A stretch of 64,000 bases of DNA. Origin: Alicyclobacillus pomorum DSM 14955. Its GTDB lineage: Bacteria; Bacillota; Bacilli; Alicyclobacillales; Alicyclobacillaceae. How positions within the stretch are numbered: position 1 is the first letter of the stretch; each line of letters begins with the position of its first letter. Position numbers and translations under genes: made by a program. The stretch is from the NCBI RefSeq assembly GCF_000472905.1, contig NZ_AXAR01000004.1, positions 57,168 through 121,167 on the forward strand. The letters run 5' to 3'. Shown here piece after piece: positions 61,201 through 64,000 of the stretch. The notes under the pieces were generated by a model. That model was not told where the DNA came from, did not search any database, and saw only the letters and a program-made list of their open reading frames with translations.

Positions 61201-62813
61201 AGAGGCGACGGCAGTTCGATTCGCAGTCCGCCGTGACTCGGATCTTCAAGCGACGGGCGCTTCCCAATCAAGACGCGCGTGCTAAAGTGTTCAATTTCCC
61301 GTTCACGGTCGATAGCCGGGTTGGTGACCACCGCCACTGTTTCCTGAATGAAATCAGCGATGGATCGAATACCTCCGGCGAGCGCTGCAAGCGGCTCGTC
61401 GTGGCCGAGCGACTTGATAGGTTCCGCAGCCGTCTGCATGTGTGCGTCCAGTAGCTTCACATCGTCCTCACGCCACCCGAACGCCGCAGCGCGAATTTTC
61501 CACGGCTTTGCGTCATAGTAAGAGGGGGCTGCTTCTTCTTGTGGATACGGTCCCGGCGAGCGAATGGTTTTGCGCTCACCGCGAAAATCGTACCGCTTCT
61601 TCATCCTGGTGAGTACCAGTTGTTGCAGTTCAGCGTACTCGTGGACCGTGACTTGCCCCGTGGAATCCCATGTGACACCAATTTTTTCTCCCGGAGACAA
61701 CGGCTTAGGATCTGTGACCCACTCGTCTGCCGGAACAATGCCTTGCTCAGAGCTGAAGATATGTCTGTCTGCCGTCTGCACCCACCACATTGGACGAAGG
61801 CCAAGCGCATCGACGGAGAACACCGCCTCATTGCCGGAACGAAGCATGACACCTGCCGGTCCTTGCGCAAACGGCCCCCACAGTGCACGCAGGTGCATAT
61901 ACATGTCCGCCAGTTCCTGGGGCATCTGCTTGATTTCGTGAACAATCGGCGGGAAGAAGAGCTCTGCTGTTTCATATAAACTCCAGCCAAAGCGGTGTGT
62001 GAAGTGCTCCACCGCTGCCGCCACCATTTGCGAGTCGCTACCTTCCGGATCCAGCTCGATGCCGAGCATCCCTGCTTCTTCGTAGAACCGCGCAATCGTG
62101 TTGATTTCGCCGTTGTGTCCCAACGTCCGGAATGGCTGTACGCGCGCAAACGCCGTTTTCGTATTGGTGGAATAGCGAGTGTGTGCCAAAGCGAAAGAAG
62201 AGGTAAACGCATCCTCTCGCAAATCGAGATAGTAGTTGTAGAGTGTGTCGCCATCCCCGACGACTTTGTACACAACTGTGGTGTTATCCAACGAGGCGAC
62301 ATGAACTGCGTGTAGTTGTTCCAGCGCAGAGGTGAGTCGAATCAACACATGCTGACCAGGCTCATCTGTGAGTCCAGCGATTTGAACAAACACTGGATTT
62401 TCAGCGCGTGCCAAGGGTCCAAGCGCCGCCTCATTGACAGGGTTGTGACGGACGCAGAGCACCCGCGTGTTCAAACTGGACAGCGTCGCTTCGACGTTGT
62501 CCAACAGTTGCTCAGACCGGGCCTGTTCCAGAAACAGGTGGGCAACAAAAAATCTAGGGTCCCCAACCAGATGCGGCTCAGTTCCTGCTTCTTTCAACCA
62601 CCGCCGCCAGAGCGCACGAGGCAGGTCGAGCATCAGGCCGCAGCCATCGCCTTCTCCGCGGACAAATCCAGCGCGGTGTTTTAAGGCGTTTAATGCCTGC
62701 ACCCCCATGTCGACTGTTTCTCGCGTGCGCACCCCTTCTTTGGCGACGCACGCAAAAATACCGCAAGCGTCGTGTTCCCGTGAGATGGTTCGCGTTACTG
62801 CATTCAGATCCAC
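58245..62813 (-). CDS. gltB: Glutamate synthase large subunit
   Basis: 1522 aa from GTG at 62813 (AAAGGAAGTG upstream). The N-terminal class II amidotransferase domain has its nucleophile at Cys17 (HDACGIFACVAKEG), so 16 residues must be removed to mature. Central linker, then the FMN/TIM-barrel domain (about 830-1180) with GVDGGTGAARAH-like SGFDGGTGAARAHA and the 3Fe-4S cluster CTSCRACHKDTCHVGIATQ (~1100-1120), then the GXGXG beta-helix (~1250-1480). It makes glutamate from glutamine and 2-oxoglutarate. No gltD small subunit is adjacent; it could be elsewhere or it could be a ferredoxin-type enzyme. Monocistronic in view. Confidence 0.96.
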   Translation of the reverse strand: MDLNAVTRTISREHDACGIFACVAKEGVRTRETVDMGVQALNALKHRAGFVRGEGDGCGLMLDLPRALWRRWLKEAGTEPHLVGDPRFFVAHLFLEQARSEQLLDNVEATLSSLNTRVLCVRHNPVNEAALGPLARAENPVFVQIAGLTDEPGQHVLIRLTSALEQLHAVHVASLDNTTVVYKVVGDGDTLYNYYLDLREDAFTSSFALAHTRYSTNTKTAFARVQPFRTLGHNGEINTIARFYEEAGMLGIELDPEGSDSQMVAAAVEHFTHRFGWSLYETAELFFPPIVHEIKQMPQELADMYMHLRALWGPFAQGPAGVMLRSGNEAVFSVDALGLRPMWWVQTADRHIFSSEQGIVPADEWVTDPKPLSPGEKIGVTWDSTGQVTVHEYAELQQLVLTRMKKRYDFRGERKTIRSPGPYPQEEAAPSYYDAKPWKIRAAAFGWREDDVKLLDAHMQTAAEPIKSLGHDEPLAALAGGIRSIADFIQETVAVVTNPAIDREREIEHFSTRVLIGKRPSLEDPSHGGLRIELPSPLLLESNVPAPDVERQDIQAIAHRFGTVCYEDTLAALHDSPYGTVEVLLHRKPDESITQCLERLRKEVIAAVQAGANVVILDDRLQFVRGRHIDPLLALAAVHKGLLRPASSRGGEHLRRRTSLVLRSGGLRNLHDIMVALGLGADAVNPYLMWEACCDKGGVHGVENVYTALCKGIEKVLSTLGIHELRGYERLFSAIGLSEQVAEILGIPTFCASDSVGYGFSEMEQDAEERQRVYALEEERQLGRSRAFQMYPRIWKSAGQVADGSLAYDQFFEKLQTMEEENPVSLRHALRLKSNNAEVVDPSEVSSVDTTIDSHAYPLVISSMSFGSQGETAYRAYAEAAYRLNILAMNGEGGEIKDLLNAYPKNRGRQVASGRFGVNAELCNGAYVLEIKIGQGAKPGEGGHLPGSKVTVQVANARNAAPGIDLISPSNNHDIYSIEDLAQVIYELRTLNPFAKIAVKVPVVPNIGTIAVGIVKAGADIVELSGFDGGTGAARAHAIRHVGLPVDIGIKLVHDALCEAGLRDVAEVWADGGMKSGMDVMKAILLGANRVGFGTMAMVAIGCTSCRACHKDTCHVGIATQMTSLEEAREKGLKQFIPQEFDLAVERLVRWFTAVGEHVRVLTAALGAKRTQDLVGRADLLEPFGRTSQVDLHWLTQRKDFTGLGTQIRYRHWENDEGLELMDASVAVAAGTETSMTPVYSHGTGQGGSFLSTVDSPSTPHIRSAPRVLGTWESGDRVRRRKGGDKPFEAVYPFPVGNGFAAYQVTGVHHVVYGGAQDGVGKGAYGGRTIVLKHRTPDGRWVGGSVGKGLAYGAQRGLFIVQGNADARAGIRLSGADVVIGGDLTGPIRDELGFIGARANIAGFAFEYMTAGRAVVLGDPGPWICSGMTGGSVYVKLNPALGFTESALRKRIAKGAKVTIKPLDAEGEADVIGLLSAYQKELRKSGQREAATQLAPLLARPAEFFVMIRPGKDLTDQSIATE

Positions 62814-62874
62814 CTGATCACTTCCTTTCCAGCACCGGTATTTTGATTGAGAAGATTGAAAAGTAACCCTATTC

Positions 62875-62896
62875 AGGAATATGTATATTTATTCCT
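62875..62896. promoter_or_regulatory. Palindrome in the gltB promoter region
   Basis: AGGAATA (62875-62881) and TATTCCT (62890-62896) form a 7-bp inverted repeat with an 8-bp AT spacer, 62-83 bp before the gltB start. On the minus strand a TATACA -10-like box (62887-62882) lies inside, with CTGTCA 17 bp upstream. It may be an operator; no regulator can be named. Confidence 0.4.
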
Positions 62897-62904
62897 ACAG
62901 GGCT

Positions 62905-62944
62905 TGACAGCAATTATGACAAAAATTTGACTAAATTTCTGACT
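62905..62944. promoter_or_regulatory. Four tandem TGACW repeats upstream of gltB
   Basis: On the plus strand TGACA (62905), TGACA (62917), TGACT (62928) and TGACT (62940) follow each other at 12, 11 and 12 bp, about one helical turn. This is the layout of tandem response-regulator boxes (for example PhoP-type hexamers at 11 bp). The identity of the binding protein is unknown. Confidence 0.45.
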
Positions 62945-63076
62945 TCAAGATTCCCAATGGGCCTTAGCATGCGTTGTCGTCGCTGCCGTTGCTTGGATGT
63001 ATCGTGGACTGCAGATATTTCGGCAGTGGGAACAGAGAACACGGTCATGAAGTGCAACGAATAGGAGGTATTTCTG

Positions 63077-63271
63077 ATGTATTATACACATCAATTTATA
63101 AATGTGCAATGCGTTTTCCACCCCACCTCTCCTCGAACAGGCGGTCATCTATCCGCATCTGTCCGTATCATCGGACAATTGTCCCATCATTTGATGGGGT
63201 ATCTTTCGGAGGAGGGGATACAATGTACGGTGCATTTGGCGGTTATACTCGATGGGCTGTGGTGTTTCTGA
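63077..63271 (+). CDS. Short ORF with coat-protein-like start, doubtful
   Basis: 64 codons from ATG at 63077, preceded by a very good AGGAGGT at 8 nt. The beginning MYYTHQFINVQCVFHPTSP has the VQCVxHPT pattern of CotD-type spore-coat proteins, but the remainder (GHLSASVRIIGQLSHHLMG) does not clearly continue it and runs 49 bp into the next gene. It may be a real small gene, a frameshifted coat gene or a leader peptide. Confidence 0.4.
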   Translation: MYYTHQFINVQCVFHPTSPRTGGHLSASVRIIGQLSHHLMGYLSEEGIQCTVHLAVILDGLWCF

Positions 63272-63444
63272 TTATCTTCGTACTGTTCTTCCTGTTTGTG
63301 CCTGCATATGGTCCGACATGCGGTGTTGGGGTGGGCGCACCCGGGATGGCAATGTCAGCATATGATCACCACTACTCTATGTACGGCGGCGGCTACAACT
63401 TGATGGGTGGCATGATGGGATACGAGAGCCCGAGCAGCCCTTAA
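63223..63444 (+). CDS. YjcZ-like small membrane protein
   Basis: 73 aa from ATG at 63223, GGAGGAGGGG upstream. MYGAFGGYTRWAVVFLIIFVLFFLFVPAYG is a Gly/Tyr start followed by a single hydrophobic helix, as in YjcZ-family sporulation proteins, and a Gly/Met/Tyr-rich tail (MYGGGYNLMGGMMGYESP) follows. Members are tiny sporulation-associated membrane proteins of unknown role. The tail is longer than in typical YjcZ. It overlaps the preceding short ORF. Confidence 0.62.
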   Translation: MYGAFGGYTRWAVVFLIIFVLFFLFVPAYGPTCGVGVGAPGMAMSAYDHHYSMYGGGYNLMGGMMGYESPSSP

Positions 63445-63596
63445 TGGCTTGCTCTACGGTGGGCGGGGCCAACGGTCTCCGCCTTTCGCCGTATCGCTCA
63501 CATGGACAGGCGTTGGTCAACGCACAGTGAAACGCGCATATTTCAAGTAAAACGGGGAACATATTCCTTATAGGAAGGATGTGGAGGTGCAAGACT

Positions 63597-63983
63597 GTGA
63601 ACAGAGCTCGCTGGACGCAGACGCTGTGTGTGGTGGGGATGTTGTGCGGCTTCGTCGCTGCTGCGCACGATGCTGCGGGTGGTGCCGCTTGTGCTGCGGT
63701 CAAGGAACCCACAGTGGAAGTGGATTTATTCGACAACGGGATGTCACCAAAGACCATCCACGCTCGGGAAAATGCCCCCATCCACTTGCACATCGTAAAC
63801 CGCGGTCACTTGCAACACCAGTTTTCCATCCCCGGTTTCTACATATTTACGAGAACCTTGTCCCCGGGGGAGGTCTCGGAGGTCGAGTTTTCCCCCTATA
63901 AACTTGGCGCGTTCGAAATGACATCAGATCCGGTAGCCGATGGCAGTCCGGAATACCGAGGCAAGTTCGATGTAAGATCGTAA
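63597..63983 (+). CDS. Secreted cupredoxin-fold protein without visible copper ligands
   Basis: 128 aa from GTG at 63597, 9 nt after GGAGG. A signal peptide (TQTLCVVGMLCGFVAAAHDA) is followed by a beta-sandwich resembling the plastocyanin/EfeO-like cupredoxin domain: VEVDLFDNGMSPKTIHAREN, IHLHIVNRGHLQHQFSIPG, LSPGEVSEVEFSPYKLGAFEMTSD. The usual C-x(n)-H-x(n)-M copper loop near the C terminus is missing (FEMTSDPVADGSPEYRGKF). Its partners may lie to the right of the window. Confidence 0.7.
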   Translation: MNRARWTQTLCVVGMLCGFVAAAHDAAGGAACAAVKEPTVEVDLFDNGMSPKTIHARENAPIHLHIVNRGHLQHQFSIPGFYIFTRTLSPGEVSEVEFSPYKLGAFEMTSDPVADGSPEYRGKFDVRS

Positions 63984-64000
63984 GGTCTAGACGCGGCGCC

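Noticed and set aside
1..64000. CRISPR array, insertion sequence, prophage or attachment site
   Set aside because: No direct repeats with spacers, transposase or integrase motifs, or tRNA-truncating duplications were found; the tRNA genes look intact on both sides.

Overview
The window is a chromosomal segment of an endospore-forming Gram-positive bacterium of the Bacillota. Evidence seen: sigE-spoIIGA, sigG, spoVD, a spoVE-type SEDS gene, an rsfA-like gene, a gerC-type lipoprotein, bshC (bacillithiol synthesis), a PyrR-controlled pyr operon and a CtsR-type clpP promoter. The GC-rich codon use, the Bacillus-like dcw order with murA inserted between murB and divIB, and the frequent GTG and TTG starts suggest a moderately GC-rich relative of Bacillus. 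The Alicyclobacillaceae are my best guess, but this is inference and no 16S or marker search was possible.

Almost everything from 1 to 41.5 kb lies on the minus strand. Reading right to left: a leucine-degradation (methylcrotonyl-CoA carboxylase type) operon at 41.5-36.5 kb; bshC; then the division and cell-wall cluster mraZ-rsmH-ftsL-pbpB-spoVD-murE-mraY-murD-spoVE-murG-murB-murA-divIB-ylxW-ylxX-sbp-ftsA-ftsZ (34.4-14.2 kb); then spoIIGA-sigE and sigG; the ylm genes ylmC-pgeF-yggS-yggT-ylmH-divIVA; and finally a traR/dksA-like gene, lspA, rluD and pyrR-pyrB-pyrC-carA-carB (carB runs off the left edge). Several terminators and hairpins punctuate the cluster. Promoter-like sequences match sporulation control: sigma-H/Spo0A at ftsA, Spo0A/sigma-A at spoIIGA, sigma-F/G at sigG. 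MraZ-type decamers precede mraZ.

From 41.6 to 56 kb the region is mixed-strand: an SDR gene, a proline-rich hypothetical, an orphan Ger(x)C gene, an rsfA-like gene, thiI-nifZ, a gapB-like GAPDH with CcpN-like operators, a MidA-type methyltransferase with clpP, and many small genes (DUF2892, IDEAL domain, DUF3055-like, DUF1292, YlbF, DUF4025-like, small membrane proteins).

The right end has tRNA-Ser, tRNA-Met and tRNA-Thr, an aspartokinase with a possible internal start, a glutamate synthase large subunit with no adjacent gltD, and three small plus-strand genes (a coat-like ORF, a YjcZ-like protein, a secreted cupredoxin-fold protein).

I saw no insertion sequence, prophage, CRISPR array or obvious defence island. 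Nothing here is clearly an undescribed system. The best leads are regulatory: a divergent pair of small membrane proteins sharing an inverted repeat, tandem TGACW repeats before gltB, paired CcpN-like sites before gapB and stacked hairpins before murG. Others are degenerate proteins (a Cys-less isochorismatase-fold protein, a cupredoxin without copper ligands, an old-yellow-enzyme remnant).
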